DNA of 64,000 nucleotides from Pocillopora verrucosa. Lineage: Eukaryota > Cnidaria > Anthozoa > Scleractinia > Pocilloporidae. Below are positions 35,371-48,600 of the stretch, piece after piece. Within the stretch, counting starts at the first letter, position 1, and each line of letters starts with the position of its first letter. The stretch is taken from positions 29,571,631 to 29,635,630 of the forward strand of contig NC_089315.1 of assembly GCF_036669915.1 (NCBI RefSeq), written 5' to 3'. The translations under genes and the position numbers were made by a program. Under the pieces are notes generated by a model. It was not told the origin of the DNA and made no database searches. It saw only the letters and a list, made by a program, of their open reading frames with translations.

Positions 35371-36537
35371 AAAACTCGTAATCAAATCATTTGATTTAAA
35401 ACTGAGCACTCCGTGGAAAACGAGATTTTGTAATTTTGGTCTGTCCATCCATAGTGGCAAGAATGTCTTCTTTACACAATGTAGTGCACGTGTATATCAG
35501 GAAACTTGATAAATGTCATACTTTTTCTGATGGAAACTTGCTCGCATGGTTAGGACTTCGAAGAGGAACTACACATTGGTGAACAGTTTTTAGACACTTG
35601 AAGACAGTGTTCATTCTCCCCTGTAAGTTGTTATAGAATGGCTCGGCTAAATCAGATTTACTTCAAAACAGAGTCAAACTTATTAAAGTTGGCCTAAAAT
35701 CTGCGAGAATATTCCAAATTTTTTGAGTTTGGCAGAGGATGAGACCTACAGGTTATACAATGTGATGCGCGCCAATACATCGGAACCAGTCGGAGAGGTC
35801 TATCTATGTAGTGATTTGCTTTCATTTTCCCGCCTTTCCATTGCTTATTTTCCACATTATACAGGGCACGCCCATGAGCCATCTTTGAAAAAATAAATAA
35901 ACCAAGTAATTTGTATATTGATTGAATTTCACCTGTCGGATTTTACACGAGCAACCAGGAAGCATCATCGAGTGACTGATTGAAAAGAGCTGAAGAACTT
36001 TAGAATGTGCAATATTTAATCTATTTTCAAAAGTGGATTAGGTTGTTATCAAATGCACCCCTGATTTCCTTTTTTTTTTGGTACTGGAACTTGAAATAAT
36101 TGGGAGGGACGTATACAGCCTTGCACCGCCTGTCTTTACAAGACAACCTGTGATCTGATTTAAAAACGCCTGAGAGAAAAGACGGATTAACAACTCATTC
36201 GAGACATGACCCAAGCTTTTGTCACCGCACGGGACACCTTGTGACAATTGTTTTGAGTCACAATTTGCTTTTCCCTAATATTTCACTCGTATTTTTGAAC
36301 CTTGAATAAATAGGAAAACGTAAATATTTTGAAAAATGCCAAAATAAAGGTGTGTTTTCTTAGTGAAAATAAATTGATCTTATCCTTGCTTCGACGGCGG
36401 GTTGCTCAGTTCAGGTAATTTACCTTAAATAAATAATGATTAAACATCTTTAGCCAATAGAAACTTCGCACACTTCAGATGAAATATAACTCCTGGAAAT
36501 ATAATATCATTAGCGTTTGGGAGCTAAGATCTTAAAA

Positions 36538-39500
36538 ATGCTGTCCTTTCTCGTTGCTTTAGCTGTAATTACTTGGCCAGGATGTCTTGGCTCCAATAAT
36601 GTGTACAATCTTAATGAACGGGACTTCGAAGGGTACATCCGGGACAAAGACATAATGCTGGTAGATTTTTACGCGCCTTGGTGAGTTGTACATGAAAACT
36701 TATTGACATTTAGAATCGTGCATTAAACGCTTGACTGCGTTCGCTAGCTTACGATATTGTTGACTGGTACAAACGAACATCTTCTTTAAAGGGCGTTTTC
36801 CCTCCCTTATTTATCTATTCCAATTCAAATATTGTTAAAAGACAAATTAAGAGGTTTGTCATGCAAATGAGTTATTAAAAGTGCTCTCGCTTTCAATGCT
36901 GTTTCTTCATGTTTGATGAAGAATTATGCGTTTTTCACAGCCATTAGATGGGACTTTATGTATTTTCGTTCGTAATTCTAACGGAGTGTAAGAAACATGT
37001 TTCTTCTCCAAGTTAATAAACAGGCGGCAGGTAGATGGTCTTTCATCACATCCTTGTTTTGAAGAGTTAGAATGACATCGTGGGCGTCAATTGCAATGTT
37101 TTAGGAACATAGAAAATTCACGACAATGTCCAGAGAGCACAAAAAAAACACAACTCTATGAGATCTTACCTGCAAACTGTAGACTCCAAAAAAAATTATT
37201 AACTTCAAACATAACTGTTGTTTTAGTGACATGTGTTGTTGTTATTGGAGTCATTTTATCAATTATGTCAAGCTCTTTTTCAGTCGAGTGAATAGTTTTC
37301 TTGACATTTATGAGTGGAAACCATTCAGATCAAAGCAGAATCACGGGTGAATGTGACCCCACCAAACATTTTTCTCTACCTGTCTTTTTTATTCCTTTCA
37401 ATCTATGATCATGCACAGACTTGAAATGATCAGCCACCGTTTTGTTAATGGTGAAAGGAAAGATGGATTCGGCTGAGGTGTTTTACGACTTTGTCACCTC
37501 CCAATCCAGATAATGTAGTGAGGTTTTTGAGAAGCTACGTTCGTGAAACACAGTTGAATGTATGGGAATATGTAACGATAAGAAGAATTGCAGCCTCTCA
37601 AATTAATAATCATATAGTCCAAATAAGGTGGGATCGAGGATGTATACACGCTACCGGGACAAGTCAATGGCACGTTTCGTTCAAGCGCGGATTTTTGTGT
37701 TGTTTTGTTTTGTGTTTTAGAGTTTAGAGGGTGGGAAGTGACCTCAAGGGTATTATTTCTCGTCAAGCAATTGTTTTATCTTAACTTCCGCAGATCATTA
37801 ACTTTTTAGTAGCTTGACATTGATTTTATCTCTATCAGGTGTACGCATTGTAAAGAACTGAGTCCCGAGATTGATGCAGCCGCTGACCAACTCGCCTCAA
37901 AGAATATGTATGTGTTTGCAAAGGTGAGTTCACCGTGCTTAGTACGTATGGGGAGGGGAGGGGGTCGTGTGCGATGTGAAATGTTGCTGCTTAAAGCGAA
38001 AATGCGGCTATGACGCATTCTAGCTTGGCACTAAATAGTTTGCCAGTTAACTTATATTTAGCTATATATTCACTGTTTCATGCTTAAGTATATTTATTTT
38101 ATTCATTTTCTTATTTATTCTCTTGAAAGGTGGACTGTGTCAACGACGGCAAACAGTTGTGTCAGCGGTTTAACATACAGGGTTATCCCACTATTAAGCT
38201 GTTCAAGTATGGTCAATACGTTGGAGATTATGTTGGACAGCGAGACAGAGGTTAGTGAGTGAAGAGAGTAGTTACTATTCACTGCGTCGATGAAGGCTAA
38301 GAGGAAACTTCTATCATCGACATGGTGACAGTGAAAATCGTGAACATATCATAAGTAATAAACCTTTGCAATATATTTTACTCTGCGCAGGCTCACTGAT
38401 GCGGTATGTGGATTCGGTGGCCTCAACGTTCTCGCAACGTGCACCGCTGGTCAACAGTTTGGCTACACCTTTGGCTCAGTCAATTAACTACAGGCCTCAC
38501 GCTCAATTATTAGCTTCGCACCATGCTCCTGCAATTCAGGCAGCAGCCGCGGCCGCTGCGCCGACTTTCGCCAATCAAGCAAACATGCACGCGAAGAACC
38601 CATCTCTTATGAACTCGTTTTACGGTGCGTCAGCGCATGCGCATCATCCAGCTAACCTGGCCGCTTTTCTGGGCAAGCAACAAGCGAGCCCAGACTCTTT
38701 GCAGTCGAAATTTGGTAGTTTGTCGTCACTCGACATTTATAGAGCTAAACTTAAAATGATCGCAGCCTACAAGAACTATCAGCGTCGCCTTAAAGAGTAC
38801 AGAATGAAACTGACGGCAAGTAAAGCAAACGTGAATCCCAATCCGCAAGCTTTTCCGGGCGCGGTTACTCATCCGCCTCGTCCCGGTGTAAATGCATTCG
38901 CTCAGCCCCAGCCTTATCGCGGGTATTATCGACCAGAGGCCCTAGCAGCCCAGAATGTGCAGATCAACCGTGCGTATCCCCAAGCTGGATACGGTGTGAA
39001 TACCATGGGTTATCCCAACCAGTTTGGTAGTCCTTACGGATATCAAGGCATGGCCAGTAGTCCGTATTACAGAAGTAAAATGGGTCACGGGAAAGAGCAG
39101 CATCTTGGGAAGCAAAGGAGACCTGCACCGCGCCCTGCTGCTGTCAGAAAACCTGCCTACAACCGTCGACCTGGTACAGCTCGAGTCAACAGCCAGGCAG
39201 CTTATTATAACAATCAACAACACCAGCGACAGCAGCAATTTAAACAAGGTTCCCGGCAGCAATACAACCGACAGCCAAAACAACAGAGACAACAGTTCAC
39301 ACAGAAGTCACAACAGCAGTTTCAACAGGAGCCACAGCAAAACCAGCAGCAACAGCAATTTCAACAGGAGCCACAGCAAAACCAGCAGCAACAGCAATTT
39401 CAACAAGAGCCCCAGCAACACCAGCAAAAACAACAACAACAGCTTCAACAAGAGCCACAACAACAATTTCAGCAAGAGCCGCGAAAACAATTTCAGCAAG

Positions 39501-40104
39501 AGCCACAGAGAGACCAACAAACCTACAAGCAGCAGCAGGTACTTCCGCTCGGTATTAATTCTGAAACTCGGCTCTAATTTCAGGTGCCTCAAAATACATA
39601 CCTCAATGAAAAAAATACATAGAATATAAGCTATAAGAAAAAGGCCCTCGAATTCAAGCGACCGTTAAAGGCTTAGGAACACCGATGTTCCGAACGATTC
39701 AATCCAAAGATTGATTTCTTTGTAACTTTCCGTGTCTGTTTGATTTGCAGCAGGCTCAACCTGAGGAGAAGTTTCCTTTATCTCTCCCTGAACAGCCAAG
39801 CAGTGCGCCATCAAAACCAGACACTTCAGCTCTGAAAGATCTGAAAGCAGACATTGAGAGCGCCATCCAGGATGCCCTTAGGAATGCTGTGTCAAAAAGT
39901 GCACAGAAGGCTAAGCCCAGTGAGGAGGTACACGTTGATGGTGAAAGGGCTAAGCCCCAGGTCGCTGCAGCGTCTCCTGAACAAGTGGGATCTGGATCTG
40001 GGGTCCAGACACAAAATACACCTCACCAGGGTAGCACTGAGGATGCTATGACTGGCGAGACCCACAGTGGTAGTGGGTCGGGTTTAAAACCTGAATCCCG
40101 GTGA
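36538..40104 (+). CDS. Secreted thioredoxin-domain protein with Tyr-rich and Gln-rich tail
   Basis: Five exons: 36538-36680, 37839-37923, 38130-38250, 38391-39538, 39751-40104 (phases 2, 0, 1, 0), 616 residues. Signal peptide about 1-18. One PDI-type thioredoxin fold fills about 19-116: DFYAPWCTHC with active-site Cys49 and Cys52, and cis-Pro96 in QGYPTIKLF. The rest is not thioredoxin: a poly-Ala patch (about 160-168), a Lys/Arg-rich helix-like stretch (YRAKLKMIAAYKNYQRRLKE), a Tyr/Gly/Pro-rich part (about 286-347), a Gln-rich tract (about 390-499) with a repeated QFQQEPQQNQQQQ unit, and an acidic Ser/Gly-rich end. No KDEL-like signal, so export rather than ER retention is likely. Possible roles are an extracellular matrix, mucus or adhesive protein with redox activity (inference). 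The paralogue is at 41893. Confidence 0.85.
39314..39520 (+). repeat. 39-bp coding minisatellite (Gln-rich repeat)
   Basis: Three units of 39 bp (39314-39352, 39353-39391, 39392-39430) encode QQFQQEPQQNQQQ with few changes, followed by shorter degenerate units to about 39520. It lies in exon 4 of the secreted thioredoxin-tail gene. Units are multiples of three, so copy-number changes keep the frame. Confidence 0.85.
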
Positions 40105-41892
40105 AGAGCTAAATTAAGAGGCGAGAGACACCTAACGTTATTCCGAGTATGGAACAAGGATGTTTTTAAACCCAAAATTGCTGTCTGATTTTCAGTGAAG
40201 AATTCTCTTCACCCTGAATTAATTAGTGACATTTCTTTTGGCGTATCCAGGTTCGATGTTCCTATCAAATCAATCTGCAGGTGGGAATCGTTTGAACGTG
40301 ATAGTCTTCGATCCAGTGTCGTCATTTGGTCCATCGAAAAATCAATGAAATGCGTTAGAAAAGAAATATAATAATTTTATCAGTATGGAGACTTGTTGGC
40401 TCGACTGATAGCGATTCCTTGTCTTTTCATCTCTGATTAAAACATTTTTCCTTCCTCTCTCTCGTGTTGCGGAAGAAAACAGAAATGAACTATGAAGAAT
40501 TAAAACGGCCACACTGCTAATTATAAATCCAGTAAAATCATATTTTGTAAAAGTCGGAGTACAAATGGAAATAAAATTATTTTTTTATTAATCAGTGTTC
40601 CTTATAAATGTATTGGAAAGTTATTTAGCATATGTTTTCCAAAGAGTTTCAATGTGAATGATTTCCAATCAACCCGCTACACCCAAAAATCAGTATGCAT
40701 ATTCTCCATACTGTTCTCTATACACATCTTAAGAAGCTGACCAGGAGAAATTGTTCGGCAATCAAGAGCTACCCAAGTTGGTGATCATTTCCTTTATTAC
40801 AGTTACCTTAATATTTGATTCAGGGGTTGACGAATAATCTTTCTAGGACTCAGCAACAGGCGTTGTGCTGCACACGCTGACGACATCACTGTGCTTCTTC
40901 AATAAATCCTCAGCTGATCACACGAAATTAAACCAGCTCAATGGGGAACTCAGTTTCGGGTTGGTACAAAAATGGGAATTGTCTCCGAGATAAGGTCTCC
41001 GTGTATCCCAAGGAAAATTCGCGATATTGAGTTCTCCAGCTTGTGTAGCAAAGTCGCGTTTAATATCGATATCGAAAAGCTTGAGTATTTTTATTTGGCA
41101 AACTCGAGAGGACGAAAACAGACAAAATCCTTGCAAACAAAGTCAAATAAGAGCAGTTTTAGATCAATCAGTTGATAGATCTTTTAATTATCCGCCCATT
41201 TCACGGGATGCACATGATATGACTGTGATTTTCCATGCAGCCTGGGTGACCTTTGCCCTCGTAGTACCGACATTTGATTCGTCCATTGCACTGACTTGTG
41301 TTTGAGTTTATTTTAACCCAAATAATTTTATGTGTATCACAGTGTGAGAAACCCACCCTCGACGACTGCTTTTTTCTTGACACTGAGTTGATTTTTACTA
41401 TCACTAAGATAAACAAATTCTACATTACCTGAACAGGTCACTTGTTTGATAATCAAATCACCGACAGGTTGAAATTTAATTCAACAGTTAAGCAAAACTA
41501 CACACCTGTTGTAGGCAATCACCGTGAGAGAAACGATATACAGTAAACAGATATAAGACATACACGCAACGCGATAGTCAATAGAACAAGAACGTGAAGT
41601 AGAAAACATTTCTGGCCTGATTTTATGATGGTAAATCAGTGAAAAATTTGCAAAACCAGATCTTTGGTGAAATAATACCGGTAATTTTGTGGGTGATACC
41701 ACATTGATCCCATTACTTACACTTCGAATAACGTGATGCAATACAAAAACTACTCATTGATTGGCGGAGGCGACAACATTAACCAATCAGAGTGCTCGAA
41801 TATGACATATGAAGGGTAGAATGTGGAGTGCCTTAAATAAATATTTTCGATTTTCTCGTAGATCGCACCCGAATCCCTCAAACAAGTGAAAA
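40105..41892. other. Intergenic between the two thioredoxin genes
   Basis: Holds a family 1 element (about 40676-40850). Near 41790-41890 is the probable leader of the next gene. Open frames here are short and overlap each other on both strands; none was accepted. Confidence 0.4.
40676..40850. mobile_element. Small non-coding dispersed element, family 1 (MITE-like), copy a
   Basis: Shares CAGTATGCATATTCTCCATA, CTGTTCTCTATACA, AATCAAGAGC, TTGGTGATCATTTCCTTTAT and GATTCAGGGGT with copies at 46019-46215, 48580-48788 and 59384-59555. Its ends are worn. Confidence 0.6.
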
Positions 41893-43514
41893 ATGATTAC
41901 GGCTATACTTTCCATAGCCTTGTCCCTTGTAGGGACAATTTTTGGCGCTCCAGCCGATCCAGTCTTCAAATTGACTGACAACGATTTTGACCACTTTTTG
42001 AAAGACAAAGAGACGATGTTGGTAGACTTTTATGCACCTTGGTAAGTTTTGACTTTTATTTTTTGGTCCGTGCTCACAACATAACTGAAAAACGAATAAG
42101 TAGTAAACAAAGAATTTCATGGGCAAATTTTAGAAAGACATAATCAGTGGTTGTTTCCTAAGTACACGGCTCAAACCTAGAGCGTCTATTTTAAGACAAA
42201 CGGGTGATAAAGAATCAAGTTGTTTATAAGTTTACGGATGAGTTGTACGACAGGTAGGACATTTATACATGTCACAAAAGTTTTCGTCTGGCTTATGATT
42301 TATTTTTCCTCGGTAAGAGTTAATCTTACTTGTCATTGGTGTTTCTAATACATATTTTGACGAACTGTTTTAACATTTTATTGCACTCAAAACATTTCCA
42401 TTTTACCTCTTTAAAAGAAAATCGAATGAATTCCGAATTCTGTCTGTAACAAAGTCACTCCTTGACGCCGTGTTCTTCGCCACTACCAATAAGAAATTAT
42501 TCTAACCAAATTAGCTTGTATCTTAAGTGATAACTCAGTCCCCTCCCGACCTTTAACGTTTCTTGTTCAAAAAGGGATAGTGCCATTAATACAAGGAACC
42601 AGTAAAAACAAATGACAATGTAATCCACCCCTCCCCCTCAGGTGCAGCGACTGTGCCAGATTAAAGCCTGAGTTCGACAAAGCCGCGAAGGATTTTGCTC
42701 AGAAGGGAAAATTTGTTTTCGCTAAGGTTTGTATTGTTACTTTACTTAGAGCTATAGAAATCTAGTGCAAGGCCCCTACAGCCATGCAGTGCAGAGATGA
42801 AGAAGGGCATGAGAGTGGGCGAGTACTCCTTCCAGACCACTGCTCCATCTTCATAGACAGCTTAGCTCTCCATAGAACTTAAGATTATAGCTTTCCCCCT
42901 CATCAAAAGCCTATTCAACACGATTTCTCAAGAGATATTGTGATACGAGTACCATATTTGCCTGATACGAAAGATAGAACTCAGGCCTCCTAAAGAATCG
43001 ATTACTGTTCTGAACAGATTGATTGCTTCGGCGAGGGAAGAAGCATCTGCGAAAACAGATTCAATGTACACAGCTGGCCTCAATTGAAAGTTTTCCGCCG
43101 AGGGCAATATGCGGGAGAATACAGCGGAAACCAAGACAAAGGTAGGTCTGCAAGGCGTGTTAATGGTGCCCGAGTGTCTTCGTTACTCATGTTCTCTTAA
43201 TTAGTCAGCGGTGATGCTAATCATTATATTTTAATCAAGATAGGTATATCGTACTTATAAAAGATATTTCAAAAGATCTACTTCACTCTTTGATTAAATT
43301 TTCCTTTTCTTTTCCAGCTTCTATTGAAAGATTTGTGAGCAGCCTTATTAAACAAAAAGTGCCAGATAATATTGGTCAGGACCAACCCCAGGAAAACCCG
43401 TCGGCAATCAAAGAGAACCCGTATGGCCCCTGGTACCAAAACGGATGGACTTATACGGCAGTGAGTCCTGGAAATGTCCCTTATCAGAACCCACCCGGCT
43501 GGAAAAGAGGATAA
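41893..43514 (+). CDS. Secreted single-domain thioredoxin/PDI-like protein, short paralogue
   Basis: Four exons: 41893-42041, 42642-42726, 43018-43141, 43318-43514 (phases 2, 0, 1), 184 residues. Signal peptide about 1-18 (MITAILSIALSLVGTIFG). Thioredoxin fold with DFYAPWCSDC (Cys51, Cys54) and cis-Pro99 in HSWPQLKVF. Two further Cys pairs with the neighbour (DCFGEGRSIC here, DCVNDGKQLC there). The last exon is a short Trp/Tyr/Pro-rich tail (PYGPWYQNGW, YQNPPGWKRG) with no KDEL-like signal. Intron positions and phases are identical to those of the first three exons of the gene at 36538, so the two are tandem duplicates that differ in the tail. Likely secreted. A CSDC active site is unusual among PDI relatives, so redox strength may differ. 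Confidence 0.87.
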
Positions 43515-45623
43515 GGCTGAAAATATGCCCAAAAAAAATTAACACTTAACATAGACCCGCAGCAATTTATGAGAGCCTAATGATCAATGGCTACAGCAGT
43601 TCACTCATGGAAAAGAGGTCTAGTTTCCGTGCTAAACCATATTATTTCAATCATATTATACGCAGTCGCTGAACTTGTAAAAATGTTGCATTTTGAAGCG
43701 TGCTAGTAATGAGAAAATTATATGCTTTTTGTAAAAATTAATCGAGGGAAGATATTCCTTCCTCTTAAGCCTGTTTATCTACTTTCGAACAATTTATTCC
43801 AACACTAGCATTACTTTAAAGTGAAAGTATTTCAAATGAATTTCTCTGGAATGAAAAATTTCAACTTGTCAAAAAATGTGCTATGTTTGTTTTGTTTAAT
43901 TAAACGCCAACTTAAGAGTTTTTTATCAGATTTGAAATGGCCCCTGATATTGAGGCATCAAGAACACTTACACTTAGTCGTTACAAAATGGAGGTTTGAA
44001 CGTGTGAAAATTAATTTTTTTCTTCTGTCTAAATCTGCCATAAATCTGCCATAAATAGAGCAGCAGAAAAACTAGTGGTAACGGAGCTGTAGAAAAATTT
44101 GGTGTTGATTTACTGAAAAGCAGACAATTTACAGAGTAGAGACTATTCTTGCAAGGAGTGAAAGCAACTAAAATAGACAAGAATCCAGATGAAGCAGATT
44201 CTAATCTCATTTCAGATCTGGAAGACATGTTAGGTTTCACAACAAATAAATTTGTTTCCATGAAGATCACATTCGACTGAACCAGAACAAATTTATCATT
44301 TTTAACGTGGAGCACTCTACAACTTGAGTCAAACCAATTTGTAGGTCTTCCTGACACCCTAAGACCTAAAGTGCTTCGGTAAATCAGAGATGAATGTGAA
44401 TCCAGGGATTGATGACCTGCGCATCTTTCACGGCGTTAGGGCGTACGGCCGCGCACAGAGTTTTAACTTCAACAGACAATTAAGACAGGCAGAGATTTTG
44501 CGTTTAGCTGATGACAATAGGGAGGGGACTGAGTTAACACTTAAGACACAAGCTAATTTGGTTAGAATAATTTCTTATTAGTAGTAGATAATAGAGGATT
44601 ATTATCGCCACGTTGGAATTTCCCGAGGACGGTGAAAATGGCGGGAAATATCACTGCCGAAATTGAGGCTTGTTTGATAACAAAAATTTACAGCCAAGAG
44701 CAAAAACTCAGAAAATTTAATATACTCTGTGCAATTTCAAGCCATCAGAAAACATAGCGCAAAATCTAAACGAACATTTTAAACACAATGTCTTAAGTGA
44801 AAAATTATGTTTAATCTGGTTTGAGCAAACAAGACTACAAAACAGCCCCATAACTAGTTGACTGGAAGTTCTACCTCCAGTTCAAATAAGACGATTTTTA
44901 TAAAAGTTATATTTTCAATGCACAATATTTCGACGTACCAGGAAAACGTGTAGTATTCCTGTAACATAGCCTCCCTAGTTCTAAATTTATCTTATTCTAA
45001 GCAAATTTAATTTATTTGGGTTCTAAGTAAAAGACGAGAAATGAAGAAAAAACCTGTTGACGGAATCACAAATATGCATTCTTTCAATGCAAAAATAGAA
45101 AACCAACAAACGAAAAAAGGTAGTCTGTAAAAGCTTGTTGTGTCCGCAGGTCCAGTCTGAGATGGAAAAGTAAAACAGAACGATGAAAAATTAATTGGAT
45201 AATGATAAGAGGAATAAGAAATATGATGAGTGCAATTCCCAAACCAAACTTTCAAGCGAGAATGTGAAAAATACTTTTTAGGTTTAATAGTTACATGTAA
45301 AGAGGTTCGGTTTTCCCCCTTTCGGCATTCGCTTTTCAGTTTTTCATACCACAGAAAAGCAGTTTCTAGTTTTTCCTACTCACTTGTCTAAATAAATGCC
45401 AACCACTATTTCATGCCCGTTTAGATCATAGCCCTCGATGCATTTTCGAATTTGAACCATTTTTATGCCGGTTTTCCGTTTCCTGTTAGACTAGGAAGCC
45501 TTTCTAAATATAAGTTGGTGGTAATTGAGCAACCGATTTAGATTTATTAACGTCCCGAGAAAAAATTCTATAACAATTGTTTCAGTACTGGCCTTACCAA
45601 GTTTCATTAGACATCCAAGATCG
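43515..45623. other. Intergenic between the thioredoxin and glycosidase genes
   Basis: No gene could be supported. Open frames on both strands are short and have no known motif (for example 44390-44581, plus). The genes on either side converge here, so both 3' untranslated regions must lie within it. Confidence 0.4.
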
Positions 45624-48600
45624 TCACTCTAATGGCGACAATCTGACCATCACTACACCACTTGGGTTTACAATGGCATGGAAGCTTCCCATGAATGTCC
45701 CAAGTTCCTTGTGTTCAAACAGGTCACGTGCCTTAGCTTTCTCAGCACTTAAACCAACCTGAAGGAAAAAAAAAACACAATTACTTCAGTCTATTAAATA
45801 ATATGTTTTTATCTTTGATAACCTTCAACTTTTTGGGGACATTTTGTAAAGCAACATCATTAATACAATTACTCTATGTTACTAACCAATTTAAAACTTG
45901 CTTCCATAGTTTCAGGGGTAGACTCTGAGTGTGAAAATAACACCACAGCAACTGATCCATCAGACAAGGGCCGTGCCCAGATCTCTTGATTTCCATCCTG
46001 AAATAGCAAACAATAACATGGCATCTAAACCCAGTATGCATAATCTCCATACAGTCCTCAATACATTTCCTGGGGAGCTGACAAAGAGAATTTGTTTAAC
46101 AATCAAGAGCTTCTTTAGTTGGCGATAATTCTATATAGTCTTGTGACTTTAATGTATGATTCAGGGGTGATATTTTAAAGAGAAATTAGACACTAGTCAC
46201 TCTTAAGGGTTAACGAAAAACATACAATAAAGCATTCAATGAGCCCAAATTCATAAGATTGTTTGAGAGAATGATCAGCATGAGATCATACCAGCATGTC
46301 AGCAACTCATAACTAATACCCTAAAGAGCTGAAGATATGAATTCCTTACCAGCAGAACTCTCCTTCCCATTCTCCCCAGTTTGTCCTGATTGACAGCTAT
46401 CACATCACTGAAAAATAAACAAGAATGGGTTTCTTCAAGTAACTGTTTGACTGACTGATTGATGGCTGGCCCTGTTTTGAGGTTGGCAAATACATTTAAC
46501 CATTAAACTATTACCTCTCAAGAAAACATTTTCCAAATTTTAGCAGTTTTAGCTGCAATTTTATTAACTGATCAGAAAAACTCTTAGCTCCCAAATTATA
46601 CATAAATTATTCTGAATACAGAGTTAATTAAGAAGTCTCCAATTTACCCATTTTGAAGGATTTCTTTTGCCCATGGTGCAATGTTACGAAGATCAGTGGA
46701 CATAATTAGGGGCTGAAAAAAGTCAAATCACATTGATTCAGTTCACAACCACAGTTGATAGCCTTGAGATCATCTGATTTAAAACTATGAATACAGTAGA
46801 AACCAATTAACTCAAACTCCCTGCTAACTCCAACAAAATTTGATGGATTTGAGACCATTTTTGAATCATTTACTGAAGCTAACTTGAACTTAGTTGACTC
46901 AAACTCCCTCTTAACTCAGACTAATTTTAATTTTCCCTAGTTCCAATTTATCATGATAACTCAAACTTAAGTAAAAAGGTCATTAAAATGTCTGAACATG
47001 GCTGGTTGACACATCCAGTATCTAGATTACATTCACCTTGACTTCCCAGACTAAACAGTCACATCAAAAAGTTCATTTAAACAAACTGAATGTGCCAAAA
47101 TGACTATTGATTGTAAAAGAATGGTAAAACCATGATTCCTTATTAATCATTAACAGGATAATTCAAATTCAAATTTCATCCTGATTAACTAGAGCCCCAA
47201 TGTAACTTGCCTTATTTTTCATTTCCCTTAGGAGTTTGAGTTAGTGTGGTTCTATTGTATTTGTGATGTATTTGTGACAAAGCTAATAATAAACTTTAAT
47301 AATAATTAATAAAACTTTAATTAATTTTAATATATTTTAGTGACAAAGCATCATATAAAATATTTCAACTTCTTCCCTTACTTATTCTGTCCTTGTGTAA
47401 GAGCTATCAAAATCACTGTTTGCCTAATTGTTCAAGTAAAATACACTATTCATCTATATAAAAGATACTTACAGATGCCATAACAGACCACAGAGCAAAC
47501 TGTGCCTTTGACTGTTCAAAACTTAAACTGAAATCACCAATAATGAGCTGAAATAGAACAACATACATTCAAATAAATTCAGATTTTCAATAATCCTGAT
47601 ATGAATCTAAAATCAATAACAGGATCAATTTACAAATCAAGCTCAACTACACCTGGGATAGGCATAAGCATAACCTTGAACACTCTGCATCCAGAGACAT
47701 TTTTTTTTATCTCAATAGCTTTTAGCTACTCCTCATACACCAGAAGATGAGTGAGATATCAGGATTAACTGTCCCCCTAATGTGGCTGTGAGGAATCAGA
47801 AACTCCTTAAAATCATTTTTTCCCTTTTTTTTTTCTTTTTTTCAGTGTAGCTGTGGTAATTAAATCATTTTATTTTCTTCACCATATCAGGGTCATTCCA
47901 GTTTCCTGGTCCTGCAACTGGAATCATTTCATCTTGATGGTCACCATACCACTTAACAATTGATGTAACACTTTGCCAAGAATCCTGTAGAAAAATAATT
48001 AGGAACAAGATTAACATAAGTGTATTAGTATGTGAACTATTTCAGTTTATATGCTTTGTTTATAAACACAGTACCTGTATGTCATCGTAGTTCCTCCACA
48101 AATTACAGTTTTCAGCTATCCATGTGTAGTTAGGCTGTAAAATTAACACTGCATGTCATTTAATAGTCACATATAGCTTACATTACCAGTCTATTACTTT
48201 TAATTATTGTTTATATTCCTCTGAGGCATGGAAGTCAACATTGTGCACCAAGAAAAATATCATAACAATGAAGTCTATCCTCACTGTTTTCTTTGCACTT
48301 TGATACGCAGGCCAGCTGCAGGAAAATACTATTGGTCTGCCTGTGTTGTTAAGGGCTTTAGTAACCATTGGGTAACCCGTATCCATTTTGTCAGGGTCAC
48401 TATAGCAACCGTCCAGCTTTAAGTAATCAACTCCCCAGCCTGCAAATGTCTGAAAAGGAATCACTGAGTAAATTAAAGGGATTATAGACCAGACAAAGAT
48501 TATTACAAATTCATCTATAAAATTGTATTTTGAAAAATATATACAGAGCCCTTAAGGGTTAAAAATATTCTACACAGCACTTTAACCCTTTACACTCTAA

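Larger units (their letters stand above)
34966..36537. other. Intergenic between MSH3 and the thioredoxin pair
   Basis: Contains two SINE-related segments (35021-35139 and about 35260-35370). A putative upstream region of the next gene is at about 36400-36537. No coding stretch was accepted in 35370-36400. Confidence 0.4.

Noticed and set aside
34966-36537. Working tRNA genes near the SINE copies
   Set aside because: A and B boxes are visible but arms do not pair well enough for a cloverleaf, and they are joined to a SINE body.
39297-39592. Leu- and Ala/Val-rich frames antisense to the Gln-rich exon
   Set aside because: They are the complement of CAG/CAA codon runs and have no independent support.
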